A stretch of DNA of 8,124 bases from positions 211,878 to 220,001 of the forward strand of contig NVXA01000002.1 in NCBI GenBank assembly GCA_002746395.1, written 5' to 3'. Both the position numbers and the translations under genes were made by a program. Below the pieces are notes generated by a model. It saw nothing but the letters and a program-made list of their open reading frames with translations, ran no database searches and was not told where the DNA came from. Of this stretch, positions 1-6,558 are shown piece by piece; the first letter of the stretch is position 1, and each line of letters begins with the position of its first letter. The DNA comes from Paracoccaceae bacterium. Its GTDB lineage: Bacteria > Pseudomonadota > Alphaproteobacteria > Rhodobacterales > Rhodobacteraceae.

Positions 1-242
1 TGGAAACCGCTCCCACAGCGGAGGAAATTCACAAGACCTTGACGTTATTGAACATCAAAGCCAGCGACCTGATCCGCACCGGCGAAAGCATCTACAAAGA
101 TTTGGGGTTGGCCAATGCCAGCGAAACCGAACTGGTCGAAGCCATGGCACAACACCCGATCCTGATCGAACGTCCAGTGGTTTTTCACAACGGCAAAGTC
201 TCGCTTGGGCGGCCCCCGAAATCGGTTCTAAGCATCCTTTAA
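1..242 (+). CDS. arsC: ArsC-family reductase (arsenate reductase/Spx-like fold), 3' end only
   Basis: The gene is cut by the left edge of the window. The reading frame is open from position 3, giving the last 79 residues, and ends at TAA 240-242. The C-terminal half matches the ArsC thioredoxin-like family: a helix leading into LIRTGE, then YKDLGL, then HPILIERPVV, then GRPP and a terminal VLSIL. By alignment from memory with E. coli ArsC, the arginines in IRTGE and ERPVV correspond to the oxyanion-binding Arg94 and Arg107. The catalytic cysteine would lie near the N-terminus, outside the window, so arsenate reduction cannot be confirmed; many short chromosomal ArsC-like proteins have no proven arsenate activity. 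There is no arsR, arsB or acr3 nearby. The protein stops right after VLSIL, as in the short (about 115 residue) form. Family assignment is firm; substrate is not. Confidence 0.85.
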   Translation, partial: ETAPTAEEIHKTLTLLNIKASDLIRTGESIYKDLGLANASETELVEAMAQHPILIERPVVFHNGKVSLGRPPKSVLSIL

Positions 243-1549
243 GCGGCTTTTGCCTCAAGTGCCGGATAATACCGCCACAAGGTTAACGCCCGCACGATAT
301 TAAAAATAGTCAACGAGGCCCACAAGCCGTGGTTGCCCATTGTTGGCATCAGCACGAACAGTATGGCGACGTAAACGGCGGTCGATTGCAGCATGGCCAC
401 GCGCATATCGCGGGTGCGGGTGGCCCCGATGAATATCCCGTCAAACATCCAGCTTGGCAGGCCGATGATGGGGAAAATCACCATCCACCACAGATAGGCT
501 TTCGCCTCTATCCGAACGTCCGGCGCGGTGGTCATTATGTCGATAATGGCCCCGCCGAATATCAAAAACACGGCCATCAACAGCACGCCACCCGCCAACC
601 CCCACAGGCTGGAAAGGATGGCGGCACGGCGCAAAGCTGCACGGTTTTTCGCCCCCAACGCCGCCCCGACGAGGGCCTCTGCTGCAAACGCAAACCCATC
701 AAGCGCATAGGCCGTTATCGACACGAATTGCAGCAATATCTGGTTGGCGGCCAGCGTGACATTCCCCATTTTCGCGCCGAGAAACAGAAACGTCATGAAG
801 CTGGCTTGCAGCAATACAGACCGGATCATGATATCGCCGCTAACACTCGCCATGCGGCGAACCTGAACGCGGTCAAATATCCGCGCCCAATCGCGCCACT
901 CCCCGCCCATAAAATTGCCACGGCACAGCCAAAGGCCAAGGGCAACGCCCGTCCATTCCGCAATCAGGGTCGCAACCGCCACCCCCTCCACGCCCATATC
1001 AAGGCCCAGCACGAACCACAGGTCCAGCGCCACGTTCACACCGTTAATCCACAGTTGCAGCAACAACACCGCACGGGTCCGTTCCATCGCAATCAGCCAG
1101 CCGGTAATGGCATATAAAGATATCGCCGCAGGTGCGCCCCATATCCGAATTTCCATGTAGCTTTGCGCCAGAACCTCGACTTCGGCACTGGCAGGAGCAA
1201 TCTGGAACGATGCCCAAAACAGCGGTATTTGCAGCGCGAACATCACGACACCGGCGGTAATCCCGATAATCATGCCGCGAATGAATATCGCCTTGGTTTC
1301 AGCCCCGTCCCCTGCCCCGCGCGCCTGCGCGACAAGGCCCGATGTCCCCATCCGCAAGAAGCCGAAAATCCAGTAAATCGCCGACAGGATAATCGCGCCA
1401 ATACCGACCGCACCAATAGGAACCGCATCGCCAAGCTGCCCGACAACGCCGGTATCGACCAAGCCCAATATCGGGTAGGTCGCGTTGGAAATCACAATCG
1501 GAATCGCCACATTCAGAACGCGGCGGTGGGTGATCTCGGAGGCTTTCAT
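239..1549 (-). CDS. MATE-family efflux transporter (DinF-like branch)
   Basis: This 436-residue inner-membrane protein has the usual MATE length and a strongly hydrophobic pattern consistent with 12 membrane helices. The first helix carries the family signature: Pro17, Pro26 and then GLVDT (Asp32, Thr33), followed by a GQLGD turn. The conserved Pro and Asp are typical of the DinF branch. MATE proteins export drugs or metabolites in exchange for H+ or Na+; the substrate cannot be read from sequence. The ATG at 1547-1549 overlaps the TGA of the upstream thioesterase (1546-1548) in an ATGA junction, so the gene is the last of a three-gene, translationally coupled operon. Its own TAA (239-241) overlaps the TAA of the convergent arsC (240-242), leaving no room for an intergenic terminator. 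The link with two thioesterases hints at export of a metabolite, but that is inference only. Confidence 0.93.
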   Translation of the reverse strand: MKASEITHRRVLNVAIPIVISNATYPILGLVDTGVVGQLGDAVPIGAVGIGAIILSAIYWIFGFLRMGTSGLVAQARGAGDGAETKAIFIRGMIIGITAGVVMFALQIPLFWASFQIAPASAEVEVLAQSYMEIRIWGAPAAISLYAITGWLIAMERTRAVLLLQLWINGVNVALDLWFVLGLDMGVEGVAVATLIAEWTGVALGLWLCRGNFMGGEWRDWARIFDRVQVRRMASVSGDIMIRSVLLQASFMTFLFLGAKMGNVTLAANQILLQFVSITAYALDGFAFAAEALVGAALGAKNRAALRRAAILSSLWGLAGGVLLMAVFLIFGGAIIDIMTTAPDVRIEAKAYLWWMVIFPIIGLPSWMFDGIFIGATRTRDMRVAMLQSTAVYVAILFVLMPTMGNHGLWASLTIFNIVRALTLWRYYPALEAKAA

Positions 1550-2058
1550 TCAAATATCAGCTCCGGCATCAGGAAATGCCCCGTCGCTTGCGCGAAAATT
1601 CTGGTCTTGTTGTCTTGCCAAGCCTCCACATGCACCGACGCGTAGCGGCGACCAGAGCGGTTCACGCGCGCCCGCGCATAAGCATCGCGCGGCAGACCGG
1701 TGCGCAGGTAATCCACGGTGAAATCAATCGTTTTGGGCATGGCGGGAAATTCCCCACGCTCAATCGCTTCGGCTGCTGGCCCGCCGTTTTCCATCTGCTT
1801 CCAGACGATAGACCACATCAGTTCCATCACGGCGGCAATTTCCAGAAACGCCCCCGTAGCACCGCCGTGAATGGCTGGCAAAAACGGGTTTCCGATCAGG
1901 CTTTGCGAAAACGGCAAATTCGCCGTCAGCTCATCCCCGCGACGGTCAAAATTCACGCCGAGGTGCTGGATATACGGCACACCGCCCGCCAGCTTTTGCA
2001 AAGCATCATCACGGCGCTGTTTAATTACCTGAACAGGTTCGGGTTTGGGTCGAGACAT
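1546..2058 (-). CDS. PaaI-family hotdog-fold acyl-CoA thioesterase A
   Basis: This is a 170-residue protein counted from the ATG at 2056-2058. It has one hotdog domain, slightly long for the PaaI/4HBT superfamily (usually 130-150) because of a charged N-terminal extension and an insertion around residues 85-100 (WKQMENGG region). The family signature is AIHGG at residues 62-66, followed by the helix with Glu73. Glu73 occupies the position of the catalytic acid, which is Asp in its neighbour. Such enzymes hydrolyse acyl- or aryl-CoA thioesters in the cytoplasm; the substrate is unknown. A GTG at 2059-2061 is directly upstream in frame and is an alternative start. I prefer the ATG because the AAGGGGG ribosome site is 6 nt from it and only 3 nt from the GTG. 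The start overlaps the upstream TGA (2058-2060) as TGATG, and the stop overlaps the MATE start, so all three genes are probably coupled. Confidence 0.9.
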   Translation of the reverse strand: MSRPKPEPVQVIKQRRDDALQKLAGGVPYIQHLGVNFDRRGDELTANLPFSQSLIGNPFLPAIHGGATGAFLEIAAVMELMWSIVWKQMENGGPAAEAIERGEFPAMPKTIDFTVDYLRTGLPRDAYARARVNRSGRRYASVHVEAWQDNKTRIFAQATGHFLMPELIFE

Positions 2059-2507
2059 CACGCACCCCCTTTTTTCGGGCGTCCAACGGTGAAAGCCCCC
2101 GCCGCCGTGGCCACCGGATCATCGGCGTTTTCGTCGTAAGCTTTGGCATGCACAAAAGCCACGGATTTGGTGACGCGGTAGCATTCCGCCTTGGCCAAAA
2201 TGCGTTGGCCGGGCGTGGCGGGGCGCATGTAATCAATGCGTAAATCAATGGTGGCGGTCGCCTCTAGCACCGATGGGTGGCTGGAAACCGCCGCACCGCT
2301 GCATGTGTCCAGCAACGCCGTGATAACACCGCCGTGCAAAACGCCTGTGTCAGGGTCGCCGATAAAACGGGGGTCGTACTGGATCGACATCTCCGCCACG
2401 CCCTCGCCCAACGCTTCAAGGACCATGCCAAGATCGCGGGAATGGGGGATTGCGGAAATGAACTGCTCCGCCATCTCGTGGCGTTCAGTGGTGGTGTGTT
2501 TTGTCAT
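2058..2507 (-). CDS. PaaI-family hotdog-fold acyl-CoA thioesterase B
   Basis: This 149-residue protein is a standard single-domain PaaI/4HBT thioesterase. The signature [15 protein letters not shown] has His58-Gly59-Gly60 and the expected catalytic Asp67 nine residues after the His, at the start of the central helix. It is followed by the beta strand region [15 protein letters not shown], typical of the family. The likely reaction is hydrolysis of short or aromatic acyl-CoA to free acid plus CoA; the substrate is not determinable. The ATG at 2505-2507 is supported by GAGGGA 4-5 nt upstream on the minus strand. An internal Met12 (2472-2474) is possible but has no comparable ribosome site. This is the first gene of the minus-strand operon, transcribed divergently from the MerR/beta-oxidation block. 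The two thioesterases share fold and motif and are probably diverged paralogues. Confidence 0.92.
   Translation of the reverse strand: MTKHTTTERHEMAEQFISAIPHSRDLGMVLEALGEGVAEMSIQYDPRFIGDPDTGVLHGGVITALLDTCSGAAVSSHPSVLEATATIDLRIDYMRPATPGQRILAKAECYRVTKSVAFVHAKAYDENADDPVATAAGAFTVGRPKKGGA
2065..2071 (-). promoter_or_regulatory. Ribosome binding site deciding the start of thioesterase A
   Basis: Read on the minus strand, AAGGGGG is followed by TGCGTGATG. Spacing is 6 nt to the ATG (2056-2058) but only 3 nt to the in-frame GTG (2059-2061), which favours the ATG. The site lies inside the end of the upstream thioesterase gene, as expected for coupled genes. Confidence 0.6.
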
Positions 2508-2545
2508 AGCATCCCTCGTCAGCCAGAAACCTTTCGCGAAGTCTG

Positions 2546-2574
2546 GGCATATTTCACCCGTTAATGCCAGTCAA
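2546..2574 (-). promoter_or_regulatory. Candidate sigma-70-type promoter for the thioesterase-MATE operon
   Basis: On the minus strand, TTGACT (2569-2574) is separated by 17 nt from TATGCC (2546-2551). The -35 is close to consensus; the -10 matches only its first three bases. Transcription would start near 2539, giving a leader of about 30 nt to the ATG at 2507. The match is by eye only. Confidence 0.4.
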
Positions 2575-2687
2575 ATTCCCGCGCGACTAACAAGAAGTGA
2601 TTACAACAAGCGGATGACGTTGCGTTCCCGTTGAATATGCTCCGCTGTCGCCCCGCCTAAATCTTTGCCCGAAACGCATTCTTGTAA

Positions 2688-2717
2688 TTGCAAAACCCGT
2701 TCCTGTGGTTCTATATA
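2688..2717 (+). promoter_or_regulatory. Candidate promoter for the first merR gene
   Basis: TTGCAA (2688-2693) is followed after 18 nt by TATATA (2712-2717), or after 17 nt by CTATAT. Transcription would start near 2724, giving a leader of only about 13 nt with AAGGG (2724-2728) before the ATG at 2737. The slightly long spacer is compatible with the promoters MerR proteins act on, which often have 19-bp spacers, but no convincing palindrome sits in the spacer. Confidence 0.4.
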
Positions 2718-2736
2718 GGGCAAAAGGGTTGACGCA

Positions 2737-3120
2737 ATGTCTGACGAAACACTAACGCTGAAAGAAATGTGCGCGCTGTTCGACGTAACACCGCGTACCT
2801 TGCGTTATTACGAATACCTTGAACTTATCGCCCCTGCCAAAGTTGGCCGCACCCGTCACTACGGAACCACCGAAAAGGTGCGAGTCAAACTGATCCGTCA
2901 AGGTCGCCGCTTCGGGTTCCCGCTGGAAGAAATCCGCCAGTGGTTGGAGCTTTACAACCCATGTTGCAACGAGAACCGCAGCCAGATGGAACGCTGGATA
3001 CAGATGTCCACAGACCAGATTGCCCAACTCGAAGAACGCCGCGTTGAGTTGGAGGAAATATCCTGCGAGCTGAAACGCCTCCGCCAGATGACGCAAGACT
3101 CGCTTGACGCATTAGACTGA
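2737..3120 (+). CDS. MerR-family transcriptional regulator 1 (LiuR-like)
   Basis: This 127-residue cytoplasmic DNA-binding protein has the standard MerR layout. Residues 7-75 form the winged helix-turn-helix, with TPRTLRYYE (residues 18-26) as the recognition segment and RFGFPLEEIRQ (58-68) as the second helix pair. Residues 84-118 form a charged, heptad-like helix (EERRVELEEISCELKRLRQ) for antiparallel dimerisation. There is no separate large effector domain. The size and the YYE/FGF.LEEIR signature resemble the small LiuR-like regulators of branched-chain amino acid and fatty-acid catabolism in proteobacteria; this is recalled, not searched. An adjacent Cys76-Cys77 pair sits at the hinge and Cys110 in the coiled coil; metal or redox sensing is possible but unproven. 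The ATG follows AAGGG at a rather long spacing of about 8 nt. A near paralogue follows 83 nt downstream. Family is firm, effector unknown. Confidence 0.9.
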   Translation: MSDETLTLKEMCALFDVTPRTLRYYEYLELIAPAKVGRTRHYGTTEKVRVKLIRQGRRFGFPLEEIRQWLELYNPCCNENRSQMERWIQMSTDQIAQLEERRVELEEISCELKRLRQMTQDSLDALD

Positions 3121-3130
3121 CGCGGCGTCA
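3118..3130 (+). repeat. Perfect palindrome TGACGC-G-GCGTCA over the merR1 stop codon
   Basis: TGACGC (3118-3123) and GCGTCA (3125-3130) are exact reverse complements around one central base, and the first three bases are the TGA stop of the first merR. No T-tract follows, so it is not a classical terminator. It contains the same TGACG/CGTCA half-sites as the downstream operator boxes but with a 3-bp instead of a 4-bp spacer. It may be a related regulatory site or chance. Confidence 0.45.
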
Positions 3131-3132
3131 CC

Positions 3133-3147
3133 TTACCTTCACGTCAA
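3133..3147 (+). promoter_or_regulatory. Distal LiuR-like operator box
   Basis: TTACCTTCACGTCAA agrees at 13 of 15 positions with the proximal box at 3175-3189. The right half (ACGTCAA) is identical while the left half is degenerate. The two boxes start exactly 42 bp apart, about four helical turns, so they lie on the same DNA face. The shared 9-mer ACGTCAACT is at 3141-3149 and 3183-3191. Confidence 0.5.
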
Positions 3148-3153
3148 CTTTAC

Positions 3154-3181
3154 TTGACTTACCCCTCCCTTGCATTACGTT
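3154..3181 (+). promoter_or_regulatory. Weak candidate promoter for merR2 and the dehydrogenases
   Basis: TTGACT (3154-3159), a good -35, is followed after 16 nt by TACGTT (3176-3181), a poor -10 that lies inside the proximal operator box. If used, transcription would start near 3188 and the leader would be about 16 nt. Binding at the proximal box would then cover the -10. The -10 is weak, so this is a suggestion only. Confidence 0.25.
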
Positions 3182-3199
3182 AACGTCAACTAGGGAGGG
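3163..3199 (+). repeat. 8-bp inverted repeat framing the operator and including the merR2 Shine-Dalgarno
   Basis: CCCTCCCT (3163-3170) and AGGGAGGG (3192-3199) are perfect reverse complements separated by 21 nt. The right arm is the Shine-Dalgarno sequence of the ATG at 3204-3206. In a transcript starting upstream of 3163 the arms can pair and hide the ribosome site. The ACG..CGU part of the operator palindrome could form a small inner stem. Confidence 0.6.
3175..3189 (+). promoter_or_regulatory. Proximal LiuR-like operator box
   Basis: TTACGTTAACGTCAA contains a perfect 10-bp palindrome ACGTTAACGT (3177-3186) and extends as a near palindrome on both sides. It resembles the ACGT-TA-ACGT type motif that I recall for LiuR (MerR family) in comparative-genomic work on branched-chain amino acid and fatty-acid catabolism. 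It sits just upstream of a MerR gene and a beta-oxidation operon, which fits. The regulator could be either of the two adjacent MerR proteins. Confidence 0.65.
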
Positions 3200-3203
3200 A
3201 AAT

Positions 3204-3602
3204 ATGACAGATTCTTTGATGACTATCGGCCAGATGTGCGAGTGTTACGACGTAACCCCACGGACTTTGCGGTTTTACGAGGCCAAGGAGTTAATCTTTC
3301 CGATCCGCGAAGACCAGAAACGCCTGTTCACCAAAAGTGACCGCGCCCGTCTGAAACTGATCCTGCAAGGCAAGCGGTTTGGTTTCAGCCTAGAGGAAAT
3401 TCGCCAACTGCTGAACCTTTATTCATTAGGTGACCAGCAAACCACACAACTGACCAAAACCTATGAACTTGGTCAGGAACGCCTGCGCGATATGGAAACC
3501 CAGCGCGAAGAGCTGACCGAAGCCATCGCCGATCTTAAAGAACAATTGCAATGGGGCGAGACCGTTCTCGCTGACCGTGGCGTCAAGCTAGCTGCCGAAT
3601 AA
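3204..3602 (+). CDS. MerR-family transcriptional regulator 2 (LiuR-like), probable regulator of the beta-oxidation genes
   Basis: This 132-residue regulator is paralogous to the preceding gene: aligned without gaps over the first 73 residues, I count 39 identities. TPRTLRFYE (residues 18-26) is the recognition segment and [11 protein letters not shown] (58-68) the second helix pair. A coiled-coil dimerisation helix follows (about residues 88-116, rich in Glu, Arg and Leu). The C-terminal parts of the two paralogues differ: this one lacks the Cys-Cys hinge and continues with a [15 protein letters not shown] segment. Cys12 and Cys14 are near the N-terminus. The ATG has a strong AGGGAGGG ribosome site 4 nt upstream. 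The TAA overlaps the AAGGAA that precedes the acyl-CoA dehydrogenase 11 nt later, so the two are almost surely co-transcribed. It probably binds the operator boxes upstream (autoregulation) and responds to a fatty-acid or branched-chain metabolite; this is inference. Confidence 0.91.
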   Translation: MTDSLMTIGQMCECYDVTPRTLRFYEAKELIFPIREDQKRLFTKSDRARLKLILQGKRFGFSLEEIRQLLNLYSLGDQQTTQLTKTYELGQERLRDMETQREELTEAIADLKEQLQWGETVLADRGVKLAAE

Positions 3603-3613
3603 GGAATACGGAA

Positions 3614-5389
3614 ATGCCAACATACACCCCGCCGCTAAAAGACCTAGATTTCGTATTGCACGACGTTCTACAAGTCCACGAAAGCACCACCGCCGGTTAC
3701 AGCGATCTGGACCGTGACTTCACCGGCGCCATTCTGGACGAGGCCGGCAAAATCGCGCGTGATGTGCTGCTGCCCCTGAATGCGGTGGGTGACACCGAAG
3801 GTTGCACACTGGAAAACGGCGTCGTTCGCACCCCGACCGGATTTAAAGAAGCCTTCGACATTATCCGCGAGGGTGGCTGGACGGGCCTTGGCGCAGACCC
3901 CGAATATGGCGGCCAAGGCATGCCGTATGTTCTGGGCATGGCGGTCAATGAAATGCACGTTTCCGCCAACCTGTCGTTCAACATGTACCCCGGCCTGACC
4001 AACGGCGCATACGAGGCGATCCGCGCCCATGCATCGGACGAGTTGAAAACAAAATTCCTGCCAAAAATGGTGACGTGCGAATGGACCGGCACCATGAACC
4101 TGACCGAGCCCCATTGCGGCACCGACCTTGGGCTAATGCGTTCCAAGGCCGAACCTGCGGGCGACGGATCGTATAAAATCACCGGCCAGAAGATCTTCAT
4201 CTCGGCGGGCGAACACGACATGGCGGATAACATCATCCACCTCGTTTTGGCAAAAATTCCGGGTGGGCCGGACGGCGTGAAGGGTATCTCTCTGTTCATC
4301 GTGCCGAAGTTTCTGGTGAATGATGACGGCACACTTGGCGCACGCAACGGCGTGGCTTGCGGGATGCTGGAAGAAAAGATGGGCATCCACGGCAATTCCA
4401 CCTGCGTGATGAATTTTGACGAGGCCGAGGGTTACCTTGTTGGCGAAGAACACAAAGGCCTGCGCGCCATGTTCACCATGATGAACGCCGCCCGTCTGGG
4501 TGTTGGCTTGCAAGGGCTTGGCCAAGCCTCCATCGCGTATCAAAACGCGGTGGAATACACCCGTGAACGCCTTCAGGGCCGCGATGTAACAGGCGCGCAA
4601 AACCCCGACGGGCCGGCTGACCCGCTGATCGTCCACCCCGATGTGCGTCGATCCCTGATGGACCAAAAATCCTTTGTTGAGGGGGCGCGCGCCTTTATCC
4701 TGTGGAGCGCAACCCTGCTGGACGCAGGCGAAGCGGATGATGCAGATGCCGAAGGGCTGCTTTCCCTGATGACCCCCGTGGTCAAGGGTTTCTTAACCGA
4801 CAAGGGTTTCGACATGACCGTGCAAGCCCAACAGCTTTACGGCGGTCATGGGTATATCGAGGAAACCGGCGCCTCCCAATTCGTGCGCGATGCCCGTATC
4901 GCGATGATCTACGAAGGCGCGAACGGCATTCAGGCCCTCGATCTGGTTGGTCGCAAACTGGCCAGCGGTGGTGGCAAACACATCATGGCGTTCTTTGACA
5001 TCGTGAAAACCTTCATCAAGGAAAACGACGGGGACGAGGCCCTGAAATCAGGCTTCCTTGACCCGCTCAAAGCCGCCTCCAAAGACATGCAGGCCGCCGC
5101 GATGTATTTCATGGCCGAGGCTCCGAAAAACCCGAACGCCGCGCTGGCCGGTTCATCTGACTTCATGCACCTGTTCGGCCACGTCGTGCTTGGCCTGATG
5201 TGGGCGCGCATGGGCAAAGCGGCGCAAGACGCGCTGGCGGCTGGCGCGAGTGACGTGGCGTTCTATGAAACCAAACTTGCCACGGGCCGCTACTATATGG
5301 CTAGATCGCTACCGGAAACCGCCCTGCGACTGGCGCGCATCACCACAGGTGCCGAACCGGTCATGGGCCTACCTGCCGAGAACTTCTAG
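3614..5389 (+). CDS. Acyl-CoA dehydrogenase with C-terminal extension (DmdC/FadE-like, 591 aa)
   Basis: This FAD enzyme introduces the 2,3-trans double bond in acyl-CoA, the first step of beta-oxidation. It belongs to the long family (about 590-600 residues): a short N-terminal domain ([14 protein letters not shown], residues 6-19), the classical fold, and an extra C-terminal helical domain from about residue 460. [11 protein letters not shown] (161-171) is the FAD/substrate loop, GGHGYIEE (410-417) is the conserved turn, and IYEGANGIQ contains the catalytic base Glu434, in the MCAD-type position. The family includes DmdC, the 3-methylmercaptopropionyl-CoA dehydrogenase of marine roseobacters, whose catalytic Glu I recall at about residue 435, but also ordinary fatty acyl-CoA dehydrogenases. 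The neighbours favour general fatty-acid oxidation over DMSP breakdown, and no dmdB or dmdD is present. The ATG is supported by AAGGAA at 3601-3606. TAG at 5387-5389 is followed 11 nt later by the next dehydrogenase. Confidence 0.93.
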   Translation: MPTYTPPLKDLDFVLHDVLQVHESTTAGYSDLDRDFTGAILDEAGKIARDVLLPLNAVGDTEGCTLENGVVRTPTGFKEAFDIIREGGWTGLGADPEYGGQGMPYVLGMAVNEMHVSANLSFNMYPGLTNGAYEAIRAHASDELKTKFLPKMVTCEWTGTMNLTEPHCGTDLGLMRSKAEPAGDGSYKITGQKIFISAGEHDMADNIIHLVLAKIPGGPDGVKGISLFIVPKFLVNDDGTLGARNGVACGMLEEKMGIHGNSTCVMNFDEAEGYLVGEEHKGLRAMFTMMNAARLGVGLQGLGQASIAYQNAVEYTRERLQGRDVTGAQNPDGPADPLIVHPDVRRSLMDQKSFVEGARAFILWSATLLDAGEADDADAEGLLSLMTPVVKGFLTDKGFDMTVQAQQLYGGHGYIEETGASQFVRDARIAMIYEGANGIQALDLVGRKLASGGGKHIMAFFDIVKTFIKENDGDEALKSGFLDPLKAASKDMQAAAMYFMAEAPKNPNAALAGSSDFMHLFGHVVLGLMWARMGKAAQDALAAGASDVAFYETKLATGRYYMARSLPETALRLARITTGAEPVMGLPAENF

Positions 5390-5400
5390 AGGGGCTACGC

Positions 5401-6558
5401 ATGACGTTTACTAACCTAAAATCCGAATGGATGACGGACGAGCATAAGATGCTCGAAGAAATGACCGCGCAATTCATTGCCGAAAAATGGACCCCAAAGT
5501 TTGCCAAGTGGCGCGAGCAAGGCGAGATGGACAAAGACACGTGGCGTGAAGCTGGCGAGCTGGGTTTGCTTTGTGCCTCCATCCCCGAAGAATACGGCGG
5601 CGCGGGCGGTGATTTTGGCCACGAGGCCGTGATCTATATGGAAGCAGGCCGCGCCAATCTGGCAAGCTGGGGTAACGGCATCCATTCCGGCATCGTCGCA
5701 CATTACATTCTGGAATACGGAACCGAAGACCAGAAACAACGCTGGCTGCCCAAGATGGCAACGGGGGAATTGGTGGCCGCATTAGCCATGACAGAACCCT
5801 CCGCTGGATCAGATGTGCAAAACATCAAGACCCGCGCGATTCTGGATGGCAACGTCTATAAAATGAGCGGCTCCAAAACCTTTATTACCAACGGCCAACA
5901 CGCCGATTTGATTTTGGTGGCCTGCAAAACGGACCCATCTGAAAAGGCCAAGGGTGTTTCGCTGATCATGCTGGAAACAGAGGGCGCGGAGGGGTTCACC
6001 CGTGGCCGCAACCTCGATAAAATCGGCCTGAAAGCGGCTGACACGTCCGAATTATTCTTCGATAACGTCGAGATCCCGCCCGAAAACCTGCTGGGCACGG
6101 AGGAAGGCCAAGGCTTCTATCAAATGATGAAGCAGCTACCCCAAGAACGCCTGATCATCGGCTGCGGGGCCGTCGGCGCGATGGAAGGCGGCGTGCAACT
6201 GACCATTGATTATTGCAAGGAGCGCGAGGCCTTCGGTGGTCCCCTGACCCAATTCCAGAACACCCGCTTCAAACTCGCGGAATGCAAAACCAACACCGTG
6301 GTCGCCCGCGCGTTTCTGGACAGTTGCATATCGCAACACTTGCGCGGCGAGCTGACAGTGGAAACAGCCGCCATGAACAAATACTGGCTGTCAGATTTGC
6401 AATGCCAAGTGCTGGACGAATGCCTGCAACTGCATGGCGGATACGGCTTCATGACCGAATACCCCATCGCCGAAATGTGGACGGACGCGCGCGTGCAGCG
6501 GATTTACGGTGGCACAAACGAGATCATGAAAGAACTCATCGCGCGGGATTTCAAATGA
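5401..6558 (+). CDS. Long-chain-type acyl-CoA dehydrogenase (ACADL-like, 385 aa)
   Basis: This is a standard-length acyl-CoA dehydrogenase, FAD-dependent, acting in the first step of beta-oxidation with electrons passed to [12 protein letters not shown] (residues 130-138) and FITNG (161-165) form the flavin site. The C-terminus ends with [18 protein letters not shown], very like mitochondrial long-chain acyl-CoA dehydrogenase from memory. Gly370 sits where medium-chain enzymes have their catalytic Glu. Instead the LPQERL segment carries Glu249, aligning with the helix-G catalytic Glu of LCAD and isovaleryl-CoA dehydrogenase. Substrate is therefore likely a long-chain or branched acyl-CoA. The ATG follows GAGGGG at 6 nt spacing. 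The gene lies 11 nt after the first dehydrogenase, so the two form one transcription unit with the MerR gene. The stop TGA is at 6556-6558. Subfamily call is good; exact chain length is not determinable. Confidence 0.93.
   Translation: MTFTNLKSEWMTDEHKMLEEMTAQFIAEKWTPKFAKWREQGEMDKDTWREAGELGLLCASIPEEYGGAGGDFGHEAVIYMEAGRANLASWGNGIHSGIVAHYILEYGTEDQKQRWLPKMATGELVAALAMTEPSAGSDVQNIKTRAILDGNVYKMSGSKTFITNGQHADLILVACKTDPSEKAKGVSLIMLETEGAEGFTRGRNLDKIGLKAADTSELFFDNVEIPPENLLGTEEGQGFYQMMKQLPQERLIIGCGAVGAMEGGVQLTIDYCKEREAFGGPLTQFQNTRFKLAECKTNTVVARAFLDSCISQHLRGELTVETAAMNKYWLSDLQCQVLDECLQLHGGYGFMTEYPIAEMWTDARVQRIYGGTNEIMKELIARDFK

Noticed and set aside
1..242. Arsenic resistance operon
   Set aside because: Only an ArsC-family C-terminus is present; no arsR, arsB, acr3 or arsH is near and the catalytic cysteine is outside the window.
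329..1117. 262-codon open frame on the plus strand
   Set aside because: It lies entirely antisense to the MATE gene and its translation is rich in His, Gln and Arg without any family pattern; it is a shadow of the real gene.
2059..2061. GTG as start of thioesterase A
   Set aside because: It is in frame directly before an ATG, but the AAGGGGG site is only 3 nt away from it, against 6 nt for the ATG. It remains possible.
2694..2730. AACCC ... GGGTT inverted repeat around the merR1 promoter
   Set aside because: Only 5 bp arms, 27 nt apart, without resemblance to the clear operator boxes; too weak to call.
3697..4401. 234-codon open frame on the minus strand
   Set aside because: Antisense to the first acyl-CoA dehydrogenase, whose conserved motifs prove the plus strand is coding; no ribosome site or family signature.
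3614..5389. Assignment of the 591-residue dehydrogenase as DmdC of DMSP demethylation
   Set aside because: The family fits, but no dmdB or dmdD is nearby and the context is general beta-oxidation, so the specific name is not justified.
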